A stretch of 20,814 nucleotides of DNA from SCUN01 sp964343975. GTDB lineage: Bacteria > Acidobacteriota > Vicinamibacteria > Vicinamibacterales > SCN-69-37. The notes under the pieces are model-generated. The model did not search any database. It saw nothing but the letters and a program-made list of their open reading frames with translations, and was not told the DNA's origin. The stretch is from the NCBI GenBank assembly GCA_964343975.1, contig CAYFLU010000046.1, positions 1 to 20,814 of the forward strand, given 5' to 3'. Within the stretch, counting starts at the first letter, position 1; each line of letters begins with the position of its first letter. Position numbers and translations under genes: made by a program. Shown here piece by piece: positions 1 to 6,926 of this stretch.

Positions 1-2
1 GC

Positions 3-410
3 TACACGGCATCGGTCGAATATCGCGGCGCCACCGCGGCGGTGACGGTGGCCGTGGGCGTGAACCATCTGCCGCAGCTCGGCGCACGGAGCGTGAACGA
101 AGGCGCGCTGCTCGTGGACGCGGCCTGGCGGGTGCGCCCGCACGATCTCGTCTTTCTGCGCGCCGAACTCGTCGACAAAGACATTCTCGAAGCCGGTGGC
201 TACGATCCGCCCGGCTTCGTGCATCCGCATCCGCTGTCGCGCGTGGGCGCGCTCACGCTCGGCTACGAACATCGCCTCGGTGCATGGACGCACTACACGC
301 TCGGCCTCGGCGGCGACGTTACGGCGCATCGCACGCCACCGAACCTCCTCGAGAACTACGGCCACCCGGTCTCACTGCATGTCCGGCTTATTCTTAAATC
401 AACGTATTGA
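3..410 (+). CDS. C-terminal part of an outer-membrane-type protein (5' truncated)
   Basis: The reading frame is open from base 3 to a TGA at 408-410 and runs off the left edge, so only about the last 135 residues are seen. They alternate polar and hydrophobic residues in short strands (VGALTLGYEHRL, YTLGLGGDVTAHR) and end in an aromatic residue (KSTY), which is the usual end of an outer-membrane beta-barrel. The run GLGGDVTAHR..P..L...YG.PVSLHVRL resembles uncharacterised outer-membrane proteins often found near metal-efflux genes. That resemblance is recalled and has not been tested. No function is claimed. The promoter for the downstream methionine operon starts inside its stop codon. Confidence 0.6.
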   Translation, partial: YTASVEYRGATAAVTVAVGVNHLPQLGARSVNEGALLVDAAWRVRPHDLVFLRAELVDKDILEAGGYDPPGFVHPHPLSRVGALTLGYEHRLGAWTHYTLGLGGDVTAHRTPPNLLENYGHPVSLHVRLILKSTY

Positions 411-435
411 CATGTGTTGATTAGCTCGCTACTCT
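407..435 (+). promoter_or_regulatory. Sigma70-type promoter for the SAM riboswitch-hom operon
   Basis: TTGACA (407-412) and TACTCT (430-435) are separated by 17 bases, which is ideal sigma70 spacing. Transcription would start near 442, about 20 bases before the riboswitch aptamer. The -35 box overlaps the TGA stop of the upstream gene. A short dyad (ATCAAC 398-403, GTTGAT 416-421) brackets the -35 box; whether it is an operator is unknown. Confidence 0.65.
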
Positions 436-461
436 TGGTTCGTCCGCAGCTGACCGCGGCA

Positions 462-564
462 CTTATCACGAGTGGCTGAGGGGCCAGGCCCGTTGACGCC
501 ACAGCAACCAGGCGCACACATGCGCTCCGGTGCTAATTCCTGCCCGAAAGACGGGGAGATAAGC
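462..564 (+). promoter_or_regulatory. SAM-I (S-box) riboswitch
   Basis: The element matches the SAM-I aptamer. P1 pairs CTTATC (462-467) with GATAAG (558-563). P2 starts with GTGGCTGAGGG and closes with GCCAC, giving the kink-turn GA/GA arrangement and the conserved GCAACC. P3 is GCGCA/TGCGC (512-516/521-525). It is followed by the signature GGTGCTAATTCCTGCCC. P4 pairs CCCG (543-546) with CGGG (552-555). The aptamer binds S-adenosylmethionine, the end product that signals methionine sufficiency, and normally switches methionine genes off. It sits directly upstream of a hom-ask-metB operon, which fits. No separate terminator is visible. The start codon lies six bases after P1, so control is probably at translation initiation. 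Confidence 0.93.
553..558 (+). promoter_or_regulatory. Shine-Dalgarno of hom, buried in riboswitch P4/P1
   Basis: GGGGAG at 553-558 is the only good ribosome binding site before the GTG at 570, 11 bases away. Its first three G residues belong to the 3' strand of P4 and its last G to the 3' strand of P1. The SAM-bound fold would therefore directly hide the site. Confidence 0.65.
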
Positions 565-569
565 ACGCC

Positions 570-1895
570 GTGGCGTCGATCACTGTTTCTGAAACTGTCG
601 CTATTTCTGGTGGGGCCCGCACCGCCCCGGCTCGTGTGGGCCTTCTCGGCCACGGCACCATCGGCCGCGCGGTGGTGCAGGCCATCGCCGATCATCCGCA
701 TCTGAACCTCGTGTGCACGGCCGCGCTCGTGCGCGATGCCGCACGCGCGCGTGCCGCCTCGGCCGCGACGCTCGTCGACGATCCGGCGCGCGTGCTCGAT
801 CATGCCGATGTGATCGTCGAGGTGCTCGGCGGCGTGGAGCCGGCGCGCACGCTTGTGGAAGCCGCGCTCCTGCGGCGCATTCCGGTGGTCACCGCGAACA
901 AGACGATGATGGCCGCGCACGGCCCCGAGTTGCGGCTGCTTGCGCGCGAAACCGGGACGCCGCTGCTGTTTGAAGCCGCGGTCGTGGCCGGCGTGCCGTT
1001 TGTGGGCGCGGTGGCGCGGCGGCCACTTCTCTCGGGCGTGAGCGCGCTTACCGGCATCCTGAACGGCACGTCGCACTTCATCACCACGGGCATCGAACGC
1101 GGCGCGGAGTTTGCCGACGTGCTCGCGCGCGCGCAGGCGGCCGGCTACGCCGAGCCCGACAGCAGCGCAGACGTGAGCGGCCGCGATGCGGCCGAGAAGC
1201 TCACGATCCTGCTCCACCTGTGCGGTGCGACCACCGCGCGGACGCCGCAGCTGTGCCGTCGCGGCATCGACACGCTCTCGGCCGCGGATCTGGCCGCCGC
1301 GCAGGCGCTTGGCGGCACGATCAAGCCGATTGCGCACGCGTCGCTCGACGCCGCCCGCCCGGGCTCGTGGGTGGGCCCCGCGTTCATCCCGCAGGCGCAC
1401 GCGTTTGCGCCGTTCACCGGCGTGACGAATGCGCTGCAACTGCAGTGGGGCAGCGACGCGCCCGTGCTCTTCGCCGGCCCCGGCGCGGGGCCCGCTGTCA
1501 CCGCCGCCACCCTCCTCGACGATATCGTCGAAGCGCTGACCGCGAAGGAGACCGACACGTTCAGCATCGGCGCCGATCACAAGCGCGCGGCACGGGCGGC
1601 GCTCGATCTGTCGCAGCCGCCGGCGTCGCGCTGGTTCGTGCGCGCGAGCGGCCTCGATGTGTCAGCCGCCGACGTCGCCGAGTTCCTGGCCGCGCGCTCG
1701 GTGCCGGCGCTGCGCGTGGAAGCGGGCGCGTTCGGTGTGGCCGCGCTGACCGCGCACAGCGCGTGGGCGGCCGCGTCGAATGCGGCTGACGCTCTGGCCG
1801 CGCTCGGCGCCGTCGTCACGCTGTGCCCGGCGCTGATCGATGGCGCGAGCGAAGCGGGCCAACGAAATGACGTGGTTGAAAGCGAGGTGCGGTGA
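570..1895 (+). CDS. hom: Homoserine dehydrogenase
   Basis: The enzyme reduces aspartate semialdehyde to homoserine with NAD(P)H, the branch step towards methionine and threonine, in the cytoplasm. The 441-residue product has the dinucleotide-binding motif GHGTIG (27-32) and the VTANK segment with K111. The catalytic core runs through ILNGTSHF (163-170) and YAEPDSSADVSGRDAAEK (193-210), where K210 matches the family's catalytic lysine. Residues about 355-430 look like a degenerate ACT-type regulatory domain. The GTG at 570 was chosen because it follows the GGGGAG site at 553-558. Its stop overlaps the start of the aspartokinase by one base (TGATG), indicating coupled translation. The SAM riboswitch upstream implies that it supplies homoserine mainly for methionine. 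Confidence 0.93.
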   Translation: MASITVSETVAISGGARTAPARVGLLGHGTIGRAVVQAIADHPHLNLVCTAALVRDAARARAASAATLVDDPARVLDHADVIVEVLGGVEPARTLVEAALLRRIPVVTANKTMMAAHGPELRLLARETGTPLLFEAAVVAGVPFVGAVARRPLLSGVSALTGILNGTSHFITTGIERGAEFADVLARAQAAGYAEPDSSADVSGRDAAEKLTILLHLCGATTARTPQLCRRGIDTLSAADLAAAQALGGTIKPIAHASLDAARPGSWVGPAFIPQAHAFAPFTGVTNALQLQWGSDAPVLFAGPGAGPAVTAATLLDDIVEALTAKETDTFSIGADHKRAARAALDLSQPPASRWFVRASGLDVSAADVAEFLAARSVPALRVEAGAFGVAALTAHSAWAAASNAADALAALGAVVTLCPALIDGASEAGQRNDVVESEVR

Positions 1896-2614
1896 TGCGC
1901 GACGTCGCCGTCCTCAAGATCGGTGGCTCCGTGCTGCAAGGCGGCGCGGGCTATGCCAAGGCCGCGGACTTCGTATCGCGCCGGCTGCAACAGTCGTCCG
2001 ACCGGTTTGTGGTGGTCGTGTCGGCCGAGCATGGCCACACCGACGAGCTCTATCGTGAAGCCGCGGAGATCGATCAGCGTCCGGATCCCGCGCTGCTGGA
2101 TCTCCTGTGGTCAACCGGCGAGATCCGGTCGGTGGCGCTGCTCTCGCTGCGGCTGCGATCGGCCGGTGTCAGCGTCACCGGCGTGTCGGTGCACGAAGTC
2201 GGGCTGAAGGTCGTGCCCGGCCGCGACCGCATCGCGTTCAATCCCCTCAGCATTCGTGCGGCGCTCGCCGTGCATCGCGTGGTCGTCGTGCCGGGCTTTC
2301 TCGCGGTGGATCGTCAGCGCGTGGTCACGCTCGGCCGCGGCGGCTCCGACTGGTCGGCCGTGCTGCTCGCGGCCTCACTTGGGGCGGGCCGTTGCGAGCT
2401 GATCAAAGACGTCGACGGCTACTTCACGGCGGATCCGCACGTGGATCCGTCGGCCGCGCTGATTCCTGAGTTGTCGTACACGCAGGCCCTGCAGATGGCC
2501 GACGAGGGTTGCCCGCTCGTGCAGCGCGCCGCCATCGCCGAAGCCGCGTCATCCCGGCTGCCGCTCGTCATTCGTAGTCTTCAGAGCGTGGGCACGCGCG
2601 TGCAGGAGAACTGA
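1895..2614 (+). CDS. ask: Aspartate kinase, catalytic domain only (no ACT domains)
   Basis: It phosphorylates aspartate, the first step of the aspartate family pathway. The 239-residue product has the amino-acid-kinase fold motifs KIGGSVL (8-14), VVSAEHGHTDEL (41-52), LWSTGE (71-76), GRGGSDWSAV (147-156) and DVDGYFTADP (172-181). It ends right after this domain. Typical LysC-type kinases exceed 400 residues and carry two C-terminal ACT domains for allosteric inhibition by lysine or threonine; these are missing here. The ATG at 1895 overlaps the hom stop by one base. A GTG at 1892 is an alternative start. It lies between hom and metB under the SAM riboswitch, so it is probably a methionine-dedicated isozyme controlled by expression. 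A different acidic substrate cannot be excluded. Confidence 0.85.
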   Translation: MRDVAVLKIGGSVLQGGAGYAKAADFVSRRLQQSSDRFVVVVSAEHGHTDELYREAAEIDQRPDPALLDLLWSTGEIRSVALLSLRLRSAGVSVTGVSVHEVGLKVVPGRDRIAFNPLSIRAALAVHRVVVVPGFLAVDRQRVVTLGRGGSDWSAVLLAASLGAGRCELIKDVDGYFTADPHVDPSAALIPELSYTQALQMADEGCPLVQRAAIAEAASSRLPLVIRSLQSVGTRVQEN

Positions 2615-2615
2615 C

Positions 2616-3803
2616 ATGGAGTTCTCGACCAAGACGATCCACTTTAATCAGGGCACCGACGCGCTCACCGGCGCGGTGGCGGCGCCGATCTACCAGACCG
2701 CGACGTTCGAGCAGGACGGCCCGGGCGAGAACCGCGGCTTCGACTACTCGCGCACGAACAACCCGACGCGTCAGCGGCTCGAAGGCGTGTTGGCCGAGCT
2801 CGAAGGCGCAGCGCATGCCGCGGTGTTCGGCTCGGGCCTCGCCGCCGAGCACGCGATCCTGCAGGCCTACCTCAAGCCCGGCCGCGCGATCGTCGTGCCG
2901 AACGACGTGTACGGCGGCACGTTCCGCATGCTGCATCGGGTGTTCGAGCCGATCGGCTGCGCGGTGACGACGGCGGATTTTGCGGATCTGCCGGCCGTGG
3001 AGCAGGCGATCACGGCGGACACGGCGCTCGTGTGGCTCGAGTCGCCGACCAACCCGCGGTTGCTCGTGTACGACATCGCGGCGGTGGCGCGGATCGCTCA
3101 CGCGAAGGGCGCGCTCGTCGTCGTGGACAACACGTTTGCCACGCCGTACTTCCAGCGGCCGCTCGATCTTGGCGCCGATATCGTCTTGCACAGCGTGACG
3201 AAGTATCTGGCCGGTCACTCGGATGTGATTCAGGGCGCGGTGATCGCGCGCGATCCGGCGGTGTTCGAGCCCGTGAAGTTCCTGCAGAACGCCCTGGGTG
3301 GCGTGCCGGGGCCGTTCGATTGCTGGCTCACGCTGCGCGGGTTGAAGACGCTCGAGTTGCGCATGGACCGGCACGCGAAGAACGCGCAGGCCATTGCCGA
3401 GGCGCTCGTGGCGCATCCACGTGTGGCCCGCGTGTATTTCCCGGGGCTCGCGTCGCATCCGGGGCACGACATCGCGCGGCGGCAAATGACCGGGTTCGGC
3501 GGGATGGTGTCGTTCGAGCTCGACGGCACGCTCGATGAAGCCACGGCGTTCGTGAAGTCGCGGCGGTACTTCGCGCTCGGCGAGAGCCTCGGCGGTGTGC
3601 GGTCGCTCACGTGCTTGCCGTGCAAGATGACGCACGCGTCGATCCCCGCGAGCACGCGGCATGCGCAGGGGCTGGCCGACACGTTGATCCGGTTGTCGCC
3701 GGGCATCGAAGGCACGAAGGATCTGGTGGCGGATCTGTTGGAAGGTCTCGACGCGCTTGGTGCGCGTCGCAACCGCGAGGCATTCGCGACGGTCGAGGGA
3801 TAA
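2616..3803 (+). CDS. metB: Cystathionine gamma-synthase/lyase-type PLP enzyme
   Basis: This belongs to the Cys/Met-metabolism PLP family (395 residues, normal length). It shows YSRTNNPTRQRLE (44-56), the cofactor-binding GSGLAAEHA (72-80), SPTNP (143-147), DNTFATPYFQ (171-180) and the PLP lysine K196 in HSVTKYLAGHSD. Near the C-terminus are MTHASIP and LIRLSPGIEGTKDLVADL. In an operon with hom and an aspartokinase under a SAM riboswitch, the best reading is cystathionine gamma-synthase, which joins an activated homoserine ester to cysteine. A gamma-lyase or homocysteine-forming sulfhydrylase activity cannot be separated by eye. An AGGAG site at 2604-2608 precedes the ATG, which lies one base after the upstream stop codon. 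Confidence 0.88.
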   Translation: MEFSTKTIHFNQGTDALTGAVAAPIYQTATFEQDGPGENRGFDYSRTNNPTRQRLEGVLAELEGAAHAAVFGSGLAAEHAILQAYLKPGRAIVVPNDVYGGTFRMLHRVFEPIGCAVTTADFADLPAVEQAITADTALVWLESPTNPRLLVYDIAAVARIAHAKGALVVVDNTFATPYFQRPLDLGADIVLHSVTKYLAGHSDVIQGAVIARDPAVFEPVKFLQNALGGVPGPFDCWLTLRGLKTLELRMDRHAKNAQAIAEALVAHPRVARVYFPGLASHPGHDIARRQMTGFGGMVSFELDGTLDEATAFVKSRRYFALGESLGGVRSLTCLPCKMTHASIPASTRHAQGLADTLIRLSPGIEGTKDLVADLLEGLDALGARRNREAFATVEG

Positions 3804-3813
3804 CGGATAGGGG

Positions 3814-3933
3814 CTAGCGGCGGGCCTGGAGGTCCGCACCAACGGGCACAAGGACTGGGTCTCCTCCAAACACGCATCGCTTCTCCGGGTGATGCGCCGG
3901 CTCGTTGGTGCGGAACTCCAGGCTCGCCGCTAG
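3814..3933. repeat. Long imperfect inverted repeat (30-bp arms, 60-bp loop)
   Basis: The arm 3814-3843 is the reverse complement of 3904-3933 at 28 of 30 positions. The 60-base loop holds smaller dyads, for example GCATC (3874-3878) with GATGC (3891-3895), so the whole could fold as a branched structure. It fills the gap between metB and the iron-sulfur gene. No U-tract follows, so it is not a classical terminator. It could still end or protect the metB transcript, or be a dispersed palindromic repeat. Confidence 0.8.
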
Positions 3934-3936
3934 AAT
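3931..3936 (+). promoter_or_regulatory. -10 box for a leaderless Fer4_19 transcript
   Basis: TAGAAT lies exactly six bases before the ATG at 3943. That places transcription start on the start codon. No Shine-Dalgarno is present. The box overlaps the outer end of the 3814-3933 inverted repeat. No clear -35 is visible. Confidence 0.5.
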
Positions 3937-3942
3937 GTCGCG

Positions 3943-4155
3943 ATGACGAAGCACTACACCAACGGCGAGATCACGGTCGTGTGGCAGCCGGAGCGTTGCG
4001 CGCATTCGGGTATCTGCGCGCGCGGACTGGGTCTCGTGTTCAATCCGAAGCGCCGGCCGTGGATCGAGCTCGAGCACGCCGATTCGGCCACGATTGCCGC
4101 GCAGGTGGCGCAGTGTCCGTCGGGGGCGCTCAGCCTCGCGCCGAAGGAAAAGTAG
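3943..4155 (+). CDS. Fer4_19 (YjdI-like) divergent iron-sulfur protein
   Basis: This 70-residue cytoplasmic protein matches the small Fer4_19/YjdI family. It has CAHSGICARGLGLVF (C19, C25), then the family signature KRRPWI (36-41), and ends with VAQCPSGAL (C58). Only three cysteines are present, as in many family members, so the cluster may be 3Fe-4S or use a non-cysteine ligand. Members are thought to carry electrons or to deliver clusters; the partner here is unknown. No Shine-Dalgarno precedes the ATG and a TAGAAT box sits six bases upstream. The lipoprotein gene follows 28 bases downstream and may be cotranscribed, with no obvious functional link. Confidence 0.85.
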   Translation: MTKHYTNGEITVVWQPERCAHSGICARGLGLVFNPKRRPWIELEHADSATIAAQVAQCPSGALSLAPKEK

Positions 4156-4183
4156 GCGGCCTCCAACCAAAGTCCGGTTTCCG

Positions 4184-5728
4184 GTGTCCAATCACTGCGT
4201 GCGGGGGCTGATCCGAGCGTTGCCGGTGATGGCGGCCATGTGGGTCGCGGCGTGCGCCTCTGCGCCGCCGAAGCCTGCCGCGCCACCGGTCGATCTTGCG
4301 AAGGCCGACGCGCTCGTCGCCGAAGGCTGCTACGACTGCCTCATCGAGGCGCACGACCTGTACCAGAAAGCGGCCGCGATTCCGCGCCTGCGCCTGTCGG
4401 TGCTCGCGCGCCTGTTTGAATCCACTGTGTTGATCGGCTTGCGCGAGAAGGAACTCGCGCTCGATCCGTCCGCGCGGTTTGCGGAGGCGACGGCGCTCGC
4501 GCCGGAATTGCCGCCGACGTATGACACAGCGACCTATCTGAAGATTGCGACCACGATCCTGCCCGACGGCGTGGGCACGCCGAGCCGGGAGATGGCGAAG
4601 GTCACGCGCGCGGCCCCGGCCGAGCTCGATGCGTGGCGCGCGGGTCTTGGCGCGGGCGAGGGCAGTGCGACGTTCCGGAAGTATCTGCTCGTGGGCGTGG
4701 AATGCATGGACACGCGCCGGCCGTCGACGACGGCCTCGGCGACTGCGTCGGCGTCGGGTACCGATCCGCAGATCCTCGTATATCGCCGCTCGATGTGTCC
4801 GCGCATGGATCGCGTGATGCTCGGCGGACTGATCGAGGCGGATCCCCGCATGATCGAGGCCGGCGTGTTGGTGGGGCGCGTGCGCTCGCCCACGCCGACG
4901 AGCAAGGAAATCGCGGACGCGAAGACGTGGCTGGCGGCGGGCGACGCGCGCTGGCCGAACTCGCCCGTGGTGACCTACGCACTGGGCTCGCTCTACCAAA
5001 CGGTGGGCGACTGCCGCACCGCGCTCACGTACTACGACCGCACGCTCGCGTTGCGGCCGCTGCATGAGGACGGGCATCTCGGCCGTCTCATCTGCCTCTC
5101 CTACACGAAGCAGCATCCCGTGGCGATCGATGAGGCCTCGGGCATGATCACCGACAAAGTGATCGAGGGTGAGGCGCGGTTCTGGCGGGCGTGGAACTAC
5201 CGCGAGACGGGCAAGCTCACGGACGCCCGCGCCGACAGCGATCGCATGAAGCAGATCCTCTACAACGATCGCGCGATGCTGCTCGCCGGACAGATCGAGT
5301 ACGACCAGGTGGATCTCGACGTGGCGGAGAAGGACCTCAAAGCCGCGTATCAGCTGAACCCGAACCAGTGTCTGGCGCCGTGGTATCTCGGCCTCGTGAA
5401 CCTGAAGCGTCAGTCGTGGGTGCCGACTGCGGAGCGGTTCGTCGCGGCCATGTCGTGCTACGAAACCGCGGTGGCCTACGACAATGAGAAGCTTGCCGAG
5501 ATGCGCAAAGCCGAGGGCGTGGACGAGACCTGGCGCGCGTCGCAGATCGCCGGGTTCGAGGCGGCCATCCGCGACGACACCGCACAGGTCAGCGCGTCGG
5601 CCTTCAACGCCGCCGTGAACTACGCCCGCGCAAACAACCGCGTGAAGGCGCTTGAATACTGCGATCTGGCCGATCGCGATCCCAATCGGCGGGCGCAGGT
5701 CGCCGAGTTGCGGGCGCTGCTCAAGTAG
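4184..5728 (+). CDS. TPR-containing lipoprotein
   Basis: The start chosen is GTG 4184, because it gives a compact signal peptide (charged VSNHCVRGLIR, then a hydrophobic stretch) ending in the lipobox VAAC with the lipidated cysteine at residue 24. Starts further upstream would put an arginine-rich leader before it. The 514-residue product has tetratricopeptide-like helical repeats. The clearest is VTYALGSLYQTVGDCRTALTYYDRTLALRP in two halves (about 263-292); others are near 330-357, 380-410 and 472-505. Residues 178-195 are a Thr/Ala/Ser-rich linker. TPR lipoproteins usually scaffold envelope complexes. No partner is indicated here; the specific function is unknown. Confidence 0.75.
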   Translation: MSNHCVRGLIRALPVMAAMWVAACASAPPKPAAPPVDLAKADALVAEGCYDCLIEAHDLYQKAAAIPRLRLSVLARLFESTVLIGLREKELALDPSARFAEATALAPELPPTYDTATYLKIATTILPDGVGTPSREMAKVTRAAPAELDAWRAGLGAGEGSATFRKYLLVGVECMDTRRPSTTASATASASGTDPQILVYRRSMCPRMDRVMLGGLIEADPRMIEAGVLVGRVRSPTPTSKEIADAKTWLAAGDARWPNSPVVTYALGSLYQTVGDCRTALTYYDRTLALRPLHEDGHLGRLICLSYTKQHPVAIDEASGMITDKVIEGEARFWRAWNYRETGKLTDARADSDRMKQILYNDRAMLLAGQIEYDQVDLDVAEKDLKAAYQLNPNQCLAPWYLGLVNLKRQSWVPTAERFVAAMSCYETAVAYDNEKLAEMRKAEGVDETWRASQIAGFEAAIRDDTAQVSASAFNAAVNYARANNRVKALEYCDLADRDPNRRAQVAELRALLK

Positions 5729-5755
5729 ACCGTGTTCGAAGCCGAGACGATGACG

Positions 5756-6205
5756 TCAGGGACGCGCGACGAATCGCTGCTTCAGGGTCTGTTCCCGGAA
5801 GGCGAAGATCTTCTCGAGGTCGCCCTTCACGAACAGGTGCCGGATGAGGGCGCCGCCCAGCACGTCGTAGGTCACCTCGTCGCCGACCTCCGTGCCGCCG
5901 TCGCGCTCGACGAACGTGTGCCGGTGGTGCCATTTCCGGTACGGCCCCTTCAGCTGCTCGTCGACGAACTCGAAAGGCGGGTTCCAGGTGGTGATCTCCG
6001 TGCGCCACTTCATGGGCAGGCCCCTGAGGGAGATCCGATAGTCGATGAGAGTACCCGGGCGCATCGGGATCGGCTGCGGCGTGAGGATCTTGAACTGCAG
6101 CCACGGTGGCGTCATCTGCTCGAGATTGGCGGCATCACCGAAGAACGCGAAGACTTCTTCGATCGGCCGGGGCACCCAGACCGATTTCTTGAGGACGAAC
6201 GACAT
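5756..6205 (-). CDS. SRPBCC (START/Bet v1-like) ligand-binding protein
   Basis: A 149-residue single-domain protein of the SRPBCC fold. It begins MSFVLKKSVWVPRPIEEVFAF, the typical first strand and helix. It continues with NLEQMTPPWLQFKIL, IPMRPGTLIDYRISLRGLP, WRTEITTWNPPFEFVDEQ and YRKWHHRHTF, ending with a helix rich in F, R and K. This pattern matches the SRPBCC subfamily also found next to or fused with YfcH-like epimerases. The start at 6205 was chosen over longer frames because the conserved fold begins there. It faces the TPR lipoprotein gene tail to tail and diverges from the isomerase gene. The ligand is unknown. Confidence 0.8.
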   Translation of the reverse strand: MSFVLKKSVWVPRPIEEVFAFFGDAANLEQMTPPWLQFKILTPQPIPMRPGTLIDYRISLRGLPMKWRTEITTWNPPFEFVDEQLKGPYRKWHHRHTFVERDGGTEVGDEVTYDVLGGALIRHLFVKGDLEKIFAFREQTLKQRFVARP

Positions 6206-6222
6206 ACACTGTAAGACGCTGT

Positions 6223-6244
6223 CCGTGGGCCGAAGGGCCCACGG
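6223..6244 (+). other. 9-bp hairpin in the leader of the isomerase gene
   Basis: CCGTGGGCC (6223-6231) and GGCCCACGG (6236-6244) pair perfectly around a four-base loop. The hairpin lies 6 bases before the CTGGAG ribosome binding site (6251-6256) of the gene starting at 6262. A TACACT at 6205-6210 could be the -10 box. It may stabilise the mRNA or tune translation; no evidence decides. Confidence 0.5.
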
Positions 6245-6261
6245 TGTTAACTGGAGAACCG

Positions 6262-6780
6262 ATGGCACGCGTGCTCGCTCATTTCGATACGACGCTCGGC
6301 AAGTTCACGGCGGAATTGTTTGAAGACAAGGTGCCCAAGACGGTGGCCAACTTTGTCGGCTTGGCGGAGGGGAGCAAGGAGTGGACCCATCCGAAGACGA
6401 AGGCGAAGAGTAAGACTCCTTATTACGACGGCATCATCTTTCATCGCGTGATCGACGGCTTCGTGATTCAGGGCGGTGACCCGCTCGGTCTCGGCTACGG
6501 CGGTCCCGGCTACAACTTCGAAGACGAATTCCACCCGTCACTGCGCCACGACCGCGCCGGCATCCTCTCGATGGCCAACGCGGGCCCCAACACGAACGGC
6601 AGTCAGTTCTTCGTGACCCTCGCCCCCACGCCGCACCTCGACCGTCGTCACTCGGTCTTCGGCGCCGTGGTGGAAGGTCTCGACGTGGTGGAGAAGATCG
6701 GCCGCACCCAGGTCGACTCGCAGGACCGCCCGGTGACGCCGATCGTCATGAACAAGGTGACGATCGAACGCGTGGACTGA
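6262..6780 (+). CDS. Cyclophilin-type peptidyl-prolyl cis-trans isomerase
   Basis: It catalyses cis-trans isomerisation of proline peptide bonds during protein folding. The 172-residue protein has no signal peptide, so it acts in the cytoplasm. It shows the cyclophilin core FHRVIDGFVIQGGDP (60-74) with catalytic R62 and Q70, then GPNTNGSQFFVTL (108-120) and HLDRRHSVFG (125-134). A lysine-rich loop (about 39-53) is inserted before YYDGIIFHR, as in many bacterial small cyclophilins. The ATG at 6262 follows CTGGAG at 6251-6256; a GTG at 6244 is less likely. The gene is single, divergent from the SRPBCC gene and convergent with the transporter gene. Confidence 0.93.
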   Translation: MARVLAHFDTTLGKFTAELFEDKVPKTVANFVGLAEGSKEWTHPKTKAKSKTPYYDGIIFHRVIDGFVIQGGDPLGLGYGGPGYNFEDEFHPSLRHDRAGILSMANAGPNTNGSQFFVTLAPTPHLDRRHSVFGAVVEGLDVVEKIGRTQVDSQDRPVTPIVMNKVTIERVD

Positions 6781-6926
6781 GACACGACGGGGACTTGCGA
6801 CTTGCAAGTAAGAAGTAAGACGCAATAAGTAGGCAGGTAAAAGTGAGAAGGCGGAAGTTGGAAGGGGAGCCCCCCTTTTCACTTCCGCCTTTTTACTTTT
6901 ACTTCCCGACTTGTTGCTTCTTCCTT
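6781..6926. repeat. Palindromic array of degenerate ACTTCC/GGAAGT units between convergent genes
   Basis: The gap between two convergent genes is made almost wholly of degenerate AGTAAG/GGAAGT units on the left and ACTTCC/ACTT units on the right. The core is a stem of 6837-6858 with 6881-6902 (20 of 22 pairs). An inner stem AAGGGG (6862-6867)/CCCCTT (6872-6877) caps it. The T-rich right arm could let it act as a bidirectional transcript end. A second such array lies at 12361-12493, also between convergent genes. Confidence 0.7.

Noticed and set aside
398..421. ATCAAC/GTTGAT dyad around the -35 box as a repressor operator
   Set aside because: Only 6-base arms, partly within coding sequence, and no known methionine regulator motif; kept only as a note.
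429..1580. Long antisense frame opposite hom, and similar long frames at 2568-3869, 4130-5116 and 18220-19851 on the minus strand
   Set aside because: All are arginine/alanine-rich shadows of clear genes in high-GC DNA, with no domains and no start signals.
3814..3933. Integron attC site
   Set aside because: The outer ends lack the RYYYAAC/GTTRRRY core pair, and no integrase or cassette array is present.
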